Assembly: GCA_030743445.1 (NCBI GenBank)
Contig: JASLSL010000344.1
Span: 1 to 16,892, forward strand
Source: Alphaproteobacteria bacterium
Lineage (GTDB): Bacteria > Pseudomonadota > Alphaproteobacteria > UBA8366
Length of the DNA stretch: 16,892 nt
Direction: 5' to 3'
The notes beneath the pieces were generated by a model. It was given only the letters and a program-made list of their open reading frames with translations, was not told where the DNA came from and made no database searches. Below, one piece after another: positions 1-6,949 of the stretch (positions within the stretch are counted from its first letter, which is position 1; each line of letters opens with the position of its first letter). Made by a program: the position numbers and the translations under genes.

Positions 1-86
1 CGGACGCCGCCGGCGAGTTGCTTGATCTCGTGGCTGACCGTGCCGTCGTCCTCGGACAGCATAAGGGCGTTGAAGGTATCGGCCAT
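1..86 (-). CDS. N-terminal fragment of a probable MDR-type oxidoreductase (YhdH/AcuI-like)
   Basis: Only the first 28 codons are in the window; the gene runs off the left edge. The peptide begins MADTFNALMLSEDDG. This resembles the start of zinc-independent medium-chain reductases of the YhdH/AcuI (acrylyl-CoA reductase / quinone oxidoreductase) group, which often open with an F-x-AL-x-x-x-x-DDG pattern. The ATG at 86 is preceded by AGGAC, 5 bases upstream. It lies 8 bases after the stop of the thiolase gene, so the two are very probably co-transcribed. An enoyl-CoA-type reductase next to a thiolase would fit acyl-CoA metabolism. That this is a real coding start is fairly secure; the family name rests on 28 residues and is tentative. 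Confidence 0.5.
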   Translation of the reverse strand, partial: MADTFNALMLSEDDGTVSHEIKQLAGGV

Positions 87-94
87 CGCAGGTC

Positions 95-1261
95 CTAGCG
101 CAGCGCTTCGAGGATGCTGACGTAGTTGGCGACACCGGCGCCGCCCATGTTGAAGAGGCCGGCGAGCTCGGCGCCGTCGATCTGCATGTCGCCGGCCTCG
201 CCGCGCACCTGCATCGCCGCCAGTACGTGCATCGAGACGCCGGTCGCACCAATCGGGTGGCCCTTGGATTTCAGTCCGCCCGAGGGGTTGATCGGCAGCT
301 TGCCGTCCTTCTGGGTCCAGCCCTCTTCGATCGCGCGCGCACCCTCACCCGGCGCGGTCAGGCCCATCGCCTCGTATTCCATCAGCTCGGCGACGGTGAA
401 GCAGTCGTGGGTCTCGACCAGGCTGAGGTCGTCGAGCGAGAGCCGGCCCTTCTCGAGTGCGCCGGCCCAGGCCTTGGCGGTGCCTTCGAGGAACGACATG
501 TCGCGCTTGCTCATCGGCAGGTATTCGTTGACGTGGTTGCGGGTGCGGAACACCACCGCCTTCCGCATCGACAGCGCGGTTTCGGTATCGGCGAGCACGA
601 CCGCGGCGGCGCCGTCCGAGACCAGCGAGCAGTCGGTGCGCTTCAGCGGGCCGGCGACGATCGGGTTCTTGTCCGAGATGTCGCGGCAGAACTCGTAGCC
701 GAGATCCTTCCGCAGCTGGGCCCAGGGATTGGCGCAGCCGTTTTTGTGGTTCTTGGCGGCGATGCGCGCCAGAGCGTCCGTCTGGTCGCCGTATTTCTGG
801 TAGTACTGCTGGGCGATCTGGCCGAACACGCCGGCGAAGCCGCCCTCGATCTCGGCGTCCTCCTTGAGGTAGCTCGCCTTCATCAGGATGCCGCCGATCT
901 CGGGGCCCTCGGTGTCGGTCATCTTCTCGGCCCCGACGATGAGCACGACGCGGCCCTGCTTGGCCTCGAGGAAGTTGAGACCCTGGTGGACCGCGGCGGA
1001 GCCGGTGGCGCAAGCGTTCTCGACCCGGGTCGCCGGCTTGAAGCGGAACCGGTCGTCGGCCTGGAGCACCAGCGAGGAGCCGAAATCTTGCTGTGAAAAC
1101 CCGCCGTTATAGAAACCGAGATAGATCGCGTCGACGTCTTCCGGCGTGATCCCGGCATCGGCGACCGCGTCGATCGCGACCCGGACAATCAGGGATTCGA
1201 CGTCCTCGCCCTCGAGCTTGCCGAACTTCGAATGCGCCCAGCCAACGATGCAACCGGTCAT
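95..1261 (-). CDS. SCP-x-type thiolase / acetyl-CoA acetyltransferase family protein
   Basis: A 388-residue thiolase, the usual length for the SCP-2/SCP-x thiolase group. The nucleophilic cysteine is Cys84 in ENACATGS. HDCF at residues 285-288 and GGLKSKGHPIGATG at 328-341 (His335) are the other active-site motifs. The C-terminal loop reads NMGGAGVANY rather than the CxG of classical degradative thiolases, as is normal for SCP-x relatives. Such enzymes cleave or form 3-oxoacyl-CoA esters in the cytosol; the substrate cannot be read from sequence. The start is well supported: AGGAGGTGA lies 7 bases before the ATG at 1261. The reductase-like gene follows 8 bases downstream, suggesting a small acyl-CoA operon. 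No DUF35-type OB-fold partner, common beside SCP-x thiolases, is visible here, but it could lie outside. Confidence 0.9.
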   Translation of the reverse strand: MTGCIVGWAHSKFGKLEGEDVESLIVRVAIDAVADAGITPEDVDAIYLGFYNGGFSQQDFGSSLVLQADDRFRFKPATRVENACATGSAAVHQGLNFLEAKQGRVVLIVGAEKMTDTEGPEIGGILMKASYLKEDAEIEGGFAGVFGQIAQQYYQKYGDQTDALARIAAKNHKNGCANPWAQLRKDLGYEFCRDISDKNPIVAGPLKRTDCSLVSDGAAAVVLADTETALSMRKAVVFRTRNHVNEYLPMSKRDMSFLEGTAKAWAGALEKGRLSLDDLSLVETHDCFTVAELMEYEAMGLTAPGEGARAIEEGWTQKDGKLPINPSGGLKSKGHPIGATGVSMHVLAAMQVRGEAGDMQIDGAELAGLFNMGGAGVANYVSILEALR

Positions 1262-1266
1262 GACCT

Positions 1267-1274
1267 CACCTCCT
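1267..1274 (-). promoter_or_regulatory. Strong Shine-Dalgarno site of the thiolase gene
   Basis: The minus strand reads AGGAGGTG, 7 or so bases ahead of the ATG at 1261. It is close to a perfect match to the anti-SD of 16S rRNA and fixes the thiolase start. The 97 bases between the cyclase stop and the thiolase start also hold a 6-bp inverted repeat (TGCGGC at 1296-1301, GCCGCA at 1314-1319, 12-base loop). It lacks a following T-run, so I do not call it a terminator. Confidence 0.75.
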
Positions 1275-2000
1275 GAATGCGAACCATCGAACCGATGCGG
1301 CGATCGATTTCATGCCGCACCGCACAATAGCAAACCAAATCCCGCGAATAAAACGTGTTTACTCGCCTTCCGCCGGACGCGTGGGGTCGGGGGTAGCGGG
1401 TTCGGGCTCCGCACTGGGTGCCGCCGCGGCGGGCGGCGGCTGTTCCACGACCGGCGTTTCGGGGGCAGACGCCGGTTGTTCGGCGGCCGGCGCTTGCGGG
1501 GTCGGCGCCGCGGCGGCGGGCGCCTCGGCGGCGACTACGGGCTCGGCCGCGGGTGCGGGCGCTGGTTCTGGCTCCGGTTCGGGTTCCTCGGCCGCTTCCT
1601 CGTCCTGCTCGATGCCTTCCCAGGCCGCGATCGCCGCCTCCGCTTCGTCGGCTTCGCCCTCGGCCCGCTCCTCGATGATTTCGCCGATCGGCGTCGGCGG
1701 CGGTGCGTCCGGGTCCCACATCACCATGTAAACCGAAATCGGCTCCTTGAAGCCCTTCAGGTCGAGCGCCCCCATGTTGAAGAATTCGAGGCCCTTGTCG
1801 GTGTAGAGATCGCGCACGATGCTGGAGATCGCGATTCCATAGGCGTCGACCTCGGACATCACCCGCGCCGCGAGCTGCACCGGCGTCCCGAACAGGTCGC
1901 CGCCTTCCTTGATCGGCTCGCCAGCGTTGATGCCGATGCGAATTTCGAACTGCCGTGCCGGATTGTCGGCGTTGTCGACATTGTAGTCCTTGATCTTCTG

Positions 2001-2003
2001 CTA
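2001..2003 (-). other. In-frame TAG (amber) codon inside the cyclase catalytic domain
   Basis: The minus strand reads GAC ATG TAG CAG AAG ATC. The paralogue at the same place reads CAG ATG CAG GAG GGT ATC, so one C-to-T change explains the stop. The 642 bases from 2000 to 1359 remain open in the same frame. TAG is used as an ordinary stop by the thiolase, asnB-like and dihydroorotase-like genes in this window, so general amber reassignment is unlikely. Confidence 0.9.
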
Positions 2004-3449
2004 CATGTCGATCGCGGCCTGGATCGAGCTCGGGATGTGGGTGAAGACGGCCATGATGCCGTCGCCCATGTGCTTGACCTCGCGCCCGCTGTGCATGGTC
2101 AGGGCCTCACGCACGATCGTGTTGTGCGCGCGCACCACCTCCATCGCGCCCTGGTCGCCGATTTCCTGGGTCTGCGCGGTCGAGCCGACGATGTCGGTAA
2201 ACAACACGACGGCGAATTCGGACTCTTCTTCCTCGCTGGCGTCCGCGCGCTTGTTCCACTCCTCGAGCGCCGCCGTCACGCCCGGGTCCGCGTTTTGGTC
2301 AGTCAGGAAATTGCGCAGCCCGCTGCGGCCGTGATCGTACATCTTCAGGTATCGCGGCTGCAGCAGGTACTCGTCGACATTGGCGCAGAACCCACGCGCG
2401 GTATCCGGATTGTGGCCGAGTGCCTCGACGTGGGCGGTCAGTATGTTCAGGACCTGGTCGCGTGTGCAGCGGAAGCGGGTGCCGATGTAATCGCCGGCGC
2501 CGGCGAAATAGAGGGTCAGCCCGAACCGGTTGAACGCGTCCAACTGCCCGAGATTCGTCATCTGCTTCAGGCAGTGGACGATGAACCGGCGCAACCAGGC
2601 ATCGGCGTCGCTCACCTGCTTTTGGCTGAGCGCGCGTTGCCGGGCCGCCTTTTGCTTTTTGCGTTCTTCCTCGGACGCGGTTTCGTCGACCGCCGGCGCG
2701 TCGTCCTTCTCTTCCGTCGCTTGGGTTACGGGAATCGGCGGCTCGACCGGCGCCGCGGAGGGCGCGATCAGGCTATCCGCCGCCGCCGCTACCGCCGCCG
2801 CGCGGGTCTTTTGCGCGCGCAACTTGAGACGCTTCATCATCGGCACGAAGGTGCCGATGAAGCTCAGTCCGAAAATCCCGACCAGGACCGTCTGCGACGC
2901 CGCGGCGCCGACCCCGAATCCAATACCCGCCAAGGCCTTCATCGCGACCAGGGAGGCCCAAGCGACCAGCGTTGCAGCAATGGTGCTGACCATGAAGGCG
3001 ATCGAGATCTGCGGCAGCAGCTCGGCCGCGCTCATCCGTTCGGGAAGTTCCTCCTCTAAGTCGTCGAAATCGTCGACGCTCGGAAGGTCCGGCTCCTCGC
3101 GCTTCGGCTTCTTGGGCCGGCTCGGCTTGGCGGCGCGCGGCTTGGCCGGTTTTGGGGCGGGCTTTTTCGCGGGCTTTTTCTCGGGTTTCTTCTCGGGCTT
3201 TTTCTCCTTCGGGTCACCGCCCAAGGACTCGCTCTGGTAAACGACGGATTCTTTGTTGGTATTGTCGCTCTCGTCGTATTCCTCGCGGATGACTCGGACC
3301 GCCTGCACGTTTCCCTGGCCGTCGATCGTAACCGCATCCTTGATCGCATGATCGCGCTTGTCGTCGCCGTAGTGGGAGTGAATCTCCCAGCGGCCGTCAA
3401 CCTGCTTGTAGACCTCATACGAGACCTTATTCGATCCCGATTTAGCCAT
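2001..3449 (-). CDS. Truncated cyclase polypeptide upstream of the amber codon
   Basis: If the TAG at 2001-2003 ends translation, the product is 482 residues (486 from the TTG at 3461). It keeps the N-terminal domain, both membrane helices, the helical domain and the first half of the cyclase fold with both metal-binding aspartates. It lacks the Asp/Gln/Arg half of the active site that binds adenine and stabilises the transition state. Class III cyclases complete each active site with residues from two chains, so this product should be inactive as a homodimer. It could in principle pair with the intact paralogue in a hybrid dimer. That last point is speculation from family knowledge. Confidence 0.6.
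   Translation of the reverse strand: MAKSGSNKVSYEVYKQVDGRWEIHSHYGDDKRDHAIKDAVTIDGQGNVQAVRVIREEYDESDNTNKESVVYQSESLGGDPKEKKPEKKPEKKPAKKPAPKPAKPRAAKPSRPKKPKREEPDLPSVDDFDDLEEELPERMSAAELLPQISIAFMVSTIAATLVAWASLVAMKALAGIGFGVGAAASQTVLVGIFGLSFIGTFVPMMKRLKLRAQKTRAAAVAAAADSLIAPSAAPVEPPIPVTQATEEKDDAPAVDETASEEERKKQKAARQRALSQKQVSDADAWLRRFIVHCLKQMTNLGQLDAFNRFGLTLYFAGAGDYIGTRFRCTRDQVLNILTAHVEALGHNPDTARGFCANVDEYLLQPRYLKMYDHGRSGLRNFLTDQNADPGVTAALEEWNKRADASEEEESEFAVVLFTDIVGSTAQTQEIGDQGAMEVVRAHNTIVREALTMHSGREVKHMGDGIMAVFTHIPSSIQAAIDM
3159..3206 (-). repeat. Four 12-bp tandem units encoding a Lys/Pro-rich linker
   Basis: On the plus strand the units are gggctttttcgc, gggctttttctc, gggtttcttctc and gggctttttctc. 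Read on the minus strand they encode successive K-K-P-E / K-K-P-A tetrapeptides in the cytosolic linker ahead of the first membrane helix of the amber-interrupted cyclase. Such a tract can expand or contract by replication slippage. The paralogue has a shorter basic linker (KKARPKRPRGGG) instead. Confidence 0.8.
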
Positions 3450-3800
3450 TGCGTCGACCAACCATATGCGCGATCGAAGTCAAAACAACGATCCCTCCAG
3501 AGAGATGTCACGATCTCGACATCAGTGCTCGCGCCAAATCGCGCAACGAAAACTGCCGTTGCGGCGTGTAATCGTGCCCACCTGTAACACATGAATTTGG
3601 CGGGCCTTCAGTAGACTACGAAATATACCAAGTAAAGTTAACGACAATGCCTCGCGTGCAGGCAGAGAACACAAAATGTGGTAGTTGGCTCGCCTTGTCC
3701 TGGAAAATGTACCAGGCGAAGCGCCGACAACACCCAAGTATTTAACGAAATATTACGTCAGTGGCGACACGCAAACCGACAACGCGCCGTTCGAGCGGGG
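3450..3800. other. AT-richer intergenic stretch between the two cyclase genes
   Basis: About 350 bases without a supportable gene. The part from roughly 3570 to 3780 is clearly richer in A+T than its surroundings, as expected for a promoter or leader of the downstream (interrupted) cyclase on the minus strand. A TATATT resembling a -10 box occurs on the minus strand near 3627-3632, but no good -35 lies at the right distance. A small inverted repeat CCTGG...CCAGG (3699-3703 / 3711-3715) follows the stop of the intact cyclase and has no T-run. A short frame opening at a TTG (3737 to 3522, minus strand) matches no recognisable family and was not accepted. Confidence 0.5.
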
Positions 3801-5705
3801 TTATCCGGCGGTCGCCGCCTCGGCGGAACCGGCTTGCGGTGCCGTCGCTTCGGCAACGGCGGCGGCGGTCGGCGGCAGCGGCGAAGCGTTCGGGTTCCAC
3901 ATGATCATGAAGATTTCGACCGCCTCCTGGAAGCCCTTGAGCTCGATCCCGCCCATGCTTTGAAAGTTCAATTCCCGTCCATTGTATAGCTCGTGCATGC
4001 TGTTCGAGACGGTGATTTCATCGGCGCCAGCCTTCGACATCACGCGCGCCGCCAACTGCACCGGGGTGCCGAAGAAATCGCCGCCTTCGCGGATCGGCTC
4101 GCCCGCATTCATGCCGATGCGGACGTGGAACTCCCTGTCGTTCTCATCGACCGAATTATGACCCGAGATACCCTCCTGCATCTGGATCGCCGCCTCGATC
4201 GAGTTCGGGATCGAGCTGAAAACGGCCATGATGCCGTCGCCCATGTGCTTGACTTCCTGGCCGTTATGCATGGATAGCGCTTGGCGGATGATGGTGTTGT
4301 GGGCACGCACGACCTCCATCGCGCCCTGGTCGCCGATCTCCTGGGTTTGACGGGTCGAGTCGACGATGTCGGTAAACAGCACGACGACGAATTCGTTCTG
4401 CGCCGATTTTTCCTCGTCGCCCGGACTGTTCCACCGCTCCAAGGCTTGCTGAATGTCGGCGTCGGCTTCCTGGTTGACGAGATGCCGGCGCATCGCCGAA
4501 CGGCCCTTGTCGTACATGACGAGATATTTCGGCTGCAGCAGGTACTCCTCCATGTTGGCGCAAAACCCGAGCGCGGTTTCCGCCGTGTGGCCGAGCGACT
4601 GCACGTGATTGATCAATATGCCGAGAACCTGCTCGCGGTCGGCCCCGAAACGCGTGCCGACATATTCGCCGGCCCCGGCCATGAACAAGGTCAGGCCGAA
4701 CCGGTTGAACGGGTCGAGGCTCCGGAGGGAGGAAGCGATCGGCGCCAGCGCGTGGCGCGAGAACCGGGTCAGCCAGGCATTCGCGTCCTTCGCCCGTTTG
4801 GGATCCGAGGCCGAGCGCCCGGCGTCGTCGGGTTCGGCCTCTTTCTGCTCGGGCTCTTCCTCTTCCTCGGGCTCTTCCTCTTCCTCGGGCTCAGGCTCTT
4901 CCTCGGGCTCGGGCTCGGGCTCGGGTTCCGGCTCGGCCTCTTCGGCCGCCGCGACGGGCTCCTCGTCGGGCACCTCGGGCAGCGGTTCCTTGTCCTTCTG
5001 CAGCGCTTCCAGCGCCGCCATGGCCGCCGCCGCCCGATCCTCCCGATCGTCCTCCGGCTCGGGCTCGGGTTCCGGCGGCAGCGTGGGTGCAACCATCGGC
5101 GCCGGCCTCGGCGCCAGTGCGGGCGCCGGCTTGTTGGCGCCAAACTTCATCTTCTTGAAGCTCGGGATGAACATGGCGATGAAGCTCAACGCGAAGACCC
5201 CGATCAGAACCGACTGCGAGGCCGCCCGGCCGAGCGCAATGCCCATATCGCCCAGGCTCTTCATGCCGAACAGCGCAAACCCGGCAGTCAGGGTCGAGCC
5301 TATAGTGCTGACCAGGACGGCGACCGAAATCCGCGGCAGGATTTCCGAAATCGACAGTTTGCCGGCGTCGTCCCCCCCGCGCTCGCGCTCCGCCCGCGAC
5401 GCCGCCGCCTGCCGCGCCTTGCGGCCCATGACCTCGCCGCCACCGCGAGGGCGCTTGGGTCGCGCCTTTTTCGCTGGCGCGGGCGTGGGCGTTTTGTCTT
5501 CGCCGGTCTCGTAAATGATTTTTTCCCGCGACGCATTCTCGATCGCATCGAATTCGTCGCGCACCACGCGTACCGATTCGATATGTCCATCCTTTTCGAG
5601 AATCGTCGCTTCGTTCAGCGCTTCGTCCCGCTTGTCGTGGTCGTAGCGAACATGAATTTGCCAACGGCCCTGGACCAAGGTGTGTATTTCGTAAGAAACG
5701 CTCAT
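3801..5705 (-). CDS. Membrane-anchored class III adenylate cyclase with two unnamed accessory domains
   Basis: This 634-residue protein probably makes cAMP from ATP at the inner membrane. Order: N-terminal domain (1-66, SYEIHTLVQGRWQIH and VRVVRDEFD blocks); a basic linker (78-110); a two-helix membrane hairpin (about 122-148 and 162-183); a long Pro/Glu linker (210-292); a helical domain (305-425) with NRFGLTLFMAGAGEYVGTRF, GFCANMEEYLLQPKYL and MYDKGRSAMRR; a catalytic domain (438-606). The metal aspartates are Asp446 (FTDIVDST) and Asp490 (HMGDGIMA). Lys486 and Asp543 are the adenine-selecting pair, favouring ATP over GTP. Arg554 is present, but the usual transition-state Asn is Gln550 (VQLAAR). 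Basic residues on both sides of the hairpin place both ends in the cytosol. The ATG at 5705 gives the same N-terminus as the paralogue but has no clear SD. The accessory domains probably sense or transmit a signal; this is inference. Confidence 0.88.
   Translation of the reverse strand: MSVSYEIHTLVQGRWQIHVRYDHDKRDEALNEATILEKDGHIESVRVVRDEFDAIENASREKIIYETGEDKTPTPAPAKKARPKRPRGGGEVMGRKARQAAASRAERERGGDDAGKLSISEILPRISVAVLVSTIGSTLTAGFALFGMKSLGDMGIALGRAASQSVLIGVFALSFIAMFIPSFKKMKFGANKPAPALAPRPAPMVAPTLPPEPEPEPEDDREDRAAAAMAALEALQKDKEPLPEVPDEEPVAAAEEAEPEPEPEPEPEEEPEPEEEEEPEEEEEPEQKEAEPDDAGRSASDPKRAKDANAWLTRFSRHALAPIASSLRSLDPFNRFGLTLFMAGAGEYVGTRFGADREQVLGILINHVQSLGHTAETALGFCANMEEYLLQPKYLVMYDKGRSAMRRHLVNQEADADIQQALERWNSPGDEEKSAQNEFVVVLFTDIVDSTRQTQEIGDQGAMEVVRAHNTIIRQALSMHNGQEVKHMGDGIMAVFSSIPNSIEAAIQMQEGISGHNSVDENDREFHVRIGMNAGEPIREGGDFFGTPVQLAARVMSKAGADEITVSNSMHELYNGRELNFQSMGGIELKGFQEAVEIFMIMWNPNASPLPPTAAAVAEATAPQAGSAEAATAG
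4851..4935 (-). repeat. Hexanucleotide-based tandem repeat encoding a Glu/Pro linker
   Basis: On the plus strand gggctcttcctcttcctc occurs twice back to back (4851-4868, 4869-4886). It is followed by a mixture of gggctc, aggctcttcctc and gggttc units to about 4935. The minus strand encodes a run of E-P and E-E residues (about 258-286) between the membrane hairpin and the helical domain of the intact cyclase. The tract is internally repetitive and prone to length change by slippage. Its high negative charge contrasts with the Lys/Pro repeat in the paralogue, which lies on the other side of the membrane hairpin. Confidence 0.8.
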
Positions 5706-5905
5706 TCAGCCGATACGTGCGTTGCCTGTTTCCGTTCAATTTCCGTCGTAGGTCGAAACCCACGTCTTTTGCGCTTTGCCCAACCAAAAACGGACCGCCG
5801 CCGCCTGGTTTCGGTCGACCACAGCCGTTCGCGCGCGCCGAGCGCACGCAATCCCGTTGAAATTTAACCCAATTCGACGCGGTAACGGGAGAAATAATTT
5901 CGTTT

Positions 5906-6802
5906 TTAGAAGGTCGCCCAGTCCGGGCGGTTGGGTACCAATCGCGTGGTCCCGGCGGTAAGCTCGGCTTCGCCGGCCGCAACCCGCTCGACCGCGTCGA
6001 GCCGTAGCAATGCGATGCCGAGGCCGTCGGTCGCCGAGCGCATCTCGCCCGCGTCCTTGTTGTCGCAGGTCACCGGCGCGCCGGGCGCCGGCGATGGGCC
6101 TTCGATCGTGACCGGCAGGAGCCGCTTTTTCACCAACCCCCGGTAGTGGGTGCGCGCGGTCACTTCCTGCCCGACGTAGCAACCCTTGTCCCAATCGACG
6201 CCATTGAGGCAGTCGAAGTTGCTTTCGAGGAGAACCGATTTCTCGACGACCAGGTCGCGGCTGCCGTCGGGCAGCCCGAGGCGCAACCGCGCGCGGTCGT
6301 AGTCGGCCCCGGCCGCTTTCGTGAAACCCAGCGACTCGAGGATCGATTCGGCCTCCCCCGACGGCAGAATGGCGCGCGCGCCGGCCGCCGCCAACCGGGG
6401 ATCGACAAACGCGACGCCGCCATCGAGCGCCACCAAGGCACCCGCGTCGTCCGGCAGACCGACCGCCGCCGACGCGCCGTCGCCGATCAACGCCGCGACC
6501 AGCAAGCCTTCGCCGATCCCGAGATCGACGTCGGCACGAAGCTTATAGCGGCTGAGCCGCTGCCCGAGGTCCGTCAACCGGTCGGCCTCGCAATCGATAT
6601 GGAGTACCCCGTCGATCTCGACAACGAAAAAGTCGTGCAGATATTTGCCTTGCGGCGTCAGAAGCGCGGCCCAGATCGCTTGCCCGGACGATACCTTGGC
6701 GATGTCGTTCGAGATCAATCCCTGCAGGAAGTCGTGCCGGTCCGTCCCGCCCACGGTCAGGACGCCGCGATCCTCCAATATTACATGGGATTTATCGGTC
6801 AT
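5906..6802 (-). CDS. ygfZ: YgfZ/GcvT-domain folate-binding protein
   Basis: A 298-residue protein of the YgfZ family. These tetrahydrofolate-binding relatives of glycine-cleavage T protein act in the cytosol to help make or repair certain Fe-S clusters, for example in MiaB. The family signature K-G-C-Y-x-G-Q-E is intact at 206-213 (DWDKGCYVGQEVTARTHYRG), including Cys208. The N-terminal half carries the GcvT-like LQGLISNDI and LLTPQGKYLHDFFV blocks. I chose the ATG at 6802 (MTDKSHVILEDRG) because GGAAGGAA lies just upstream and the family's homology begins there. The frame extends further upstream, but that stretch crosses the divergent promoter region and matches nothing. The gene is divergent from the glycan operon, with 147 bases between starts. 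About 200 bases separate its stop from the intact cyclase; they hold a 6-bp inverted repeat (5853-5858 / 5884-5889) but no convincing terminator. Confidence 0.9.
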   Translation of the reverse strand: MTDKSHVILEDRGVLTVGGTDRHDFLQGLISNDIAKVSSGQAIWAALLTPQGKYLHDFFVVEIDGVLHIDCEADRLTDLGQRLSRYKLRADVDLGIGEGLLVAALIGDGASAAVGLPDDAGALVALDGGVAFVDPRLAAAGARAILPSGEAESILESLGFTKAAGADYDRARLRLGLPDGSRDLVVEKSVLLESNFDCLNGVDWDKGCYVGQEVTARTHYRGLVKKRLLPVTIEGPSPAPGAPVTCDNKDAGEMRSATDGLGIALLRLDAVERVAAGEAELTAGTTRLVPNRPDWATF

Positions 6803-6821
6803 TTGCTTCCTTCCGGCCATC

Positions 6822-6871
6822 GCCACCCCACAGAATTGGGAAATCGATGGCGACTTGGCAAGAGGGGTGGC
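6822..6871. repeat. 8-bp inverted repeat in the divergent intergenic region
   Basis: GCCACCCC (6822-6829) and GGGGTGGC (6864-6871) are exact inverted copies with a 34-base spacer, lying between ygfZ and the glycan operon. The site could be a regulator-binding element or coincidence in GC-rich DNA. Its position close to both gene starts is the only argument for function. Confidence 0.35.
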
Positions 6872-6894
6872 GGCACGCATCACGATTTGGCAAG
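6855..6894. repeat. Direct repeat TTGGCAAG x2 overlapping the operon promoter
   Basis: TTGGCAAG occurs at 6855-6862 and again at 6887-6894, 32 bases apart start to start (about three helical turns). The second copy contains the putative -35 box of the glycan operon. Such spacing on one face of the helix suits a transcription factor, but chance cannot be excluded. Confidence 0.35.
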
Positions 6895-6915
6895 CTCGCC
6901 GCCGCCACGTATAAC
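6887..6915 (+). promoter_or_regulatory. Sigma70-like promoter of the glycan operon
   Basis: The -35 box is TTGGCA (6887-6892), the spacer is exactly 17 bases, and the -10 box is TATAAC (6910-6915). Each hexamer matches consensus at five of six positions. Transcription would begin near 6922, giving a short leader of about 28 bases to the ATG at 6950. It is the best promoter candidate in the window and sits in the 147-base divergent gap. Confidence 0.6.
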
Positions 6916-6949
6916 CCCGTCGGGAAAGGCATTGGTGGCCCGTCCAGCG

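Larger units (their letters stand above)
1359..3449 (-). pseudogene. Membrane class III adenylate cyclase interrupted by an in-frame amber codon
   Basis: This paralogue of the cyclase at 3801-5705 spans 696 codons in one frame if the TAG at codon 483 (2001-2003) is read through. Order, numbered from the ATG at 3449: an N-terminal domain (1-75) with VSYE, GRWEIH, DKRD and VRVIREEYD blocks; a Lys/Pro-rich linker (83-104); two membrane segments (about 146-171 and 184-204); a variable linker; an unnamed helical domain (281-399); a class III cyclase domain with metal-binding Asp419 (FTDIVGST) and Asp463 (HMGDGIMA) and adenine-type Lys459; then, after the amber, Asp518, Gln525 and Arg529 (DLFGTPVQLAAR); and an acidic Pro/Ala/Glu tail. 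Aligned with the paralogue, the amber sits exactly where it has CAG. The frame stays open and well conserved for 213 codons beyond. This indicates a recent nonsense mutation, a sequencing error, or readthrough. A TTG at 3461 is an alternative start; neither start has a clear SD. Confidence 0.85.

Noticed and set aside
2001..2003. Pyrrolysine or genome-wide amber reassignment as the explanation of the TAG
   Set aside because: Three other genes in the window end normally at TAG, and a one-base change from the paralogue's CAG is simpler. Readthrough at this site alone is not excluded.
1146..3059. A 637-codon plus-strand frame opposite the thiolase start and the interrupted cyclase
   Set aside because: Very Arg/Gly/Asp/His-rich shadow of the cyclase gene, no recognisable motif, and it would cover two real genes on the other strand.
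3522..3737. A 71-codon minus-strand frame in the gap between the cyclases
   Set aside because: Starts with TTG, has no SD or motif, and its AT-rich composition is unlike coding DNA here.
4281..5867. A 528-codon plus-strand frame opposite the intact cyclase
   Set aside because: Leu/Gly/Phe repeats in it are simply the complement of the Glu/Pro repeat; no independent coding evidence.
5853..5889. Inverted repeat CCCGTT / AACGGG after ygfZ as a terminator
   Set aside because: The 25-base loop and lack of a T-run on the transcribed strand make it a poor intrinsic terminator.
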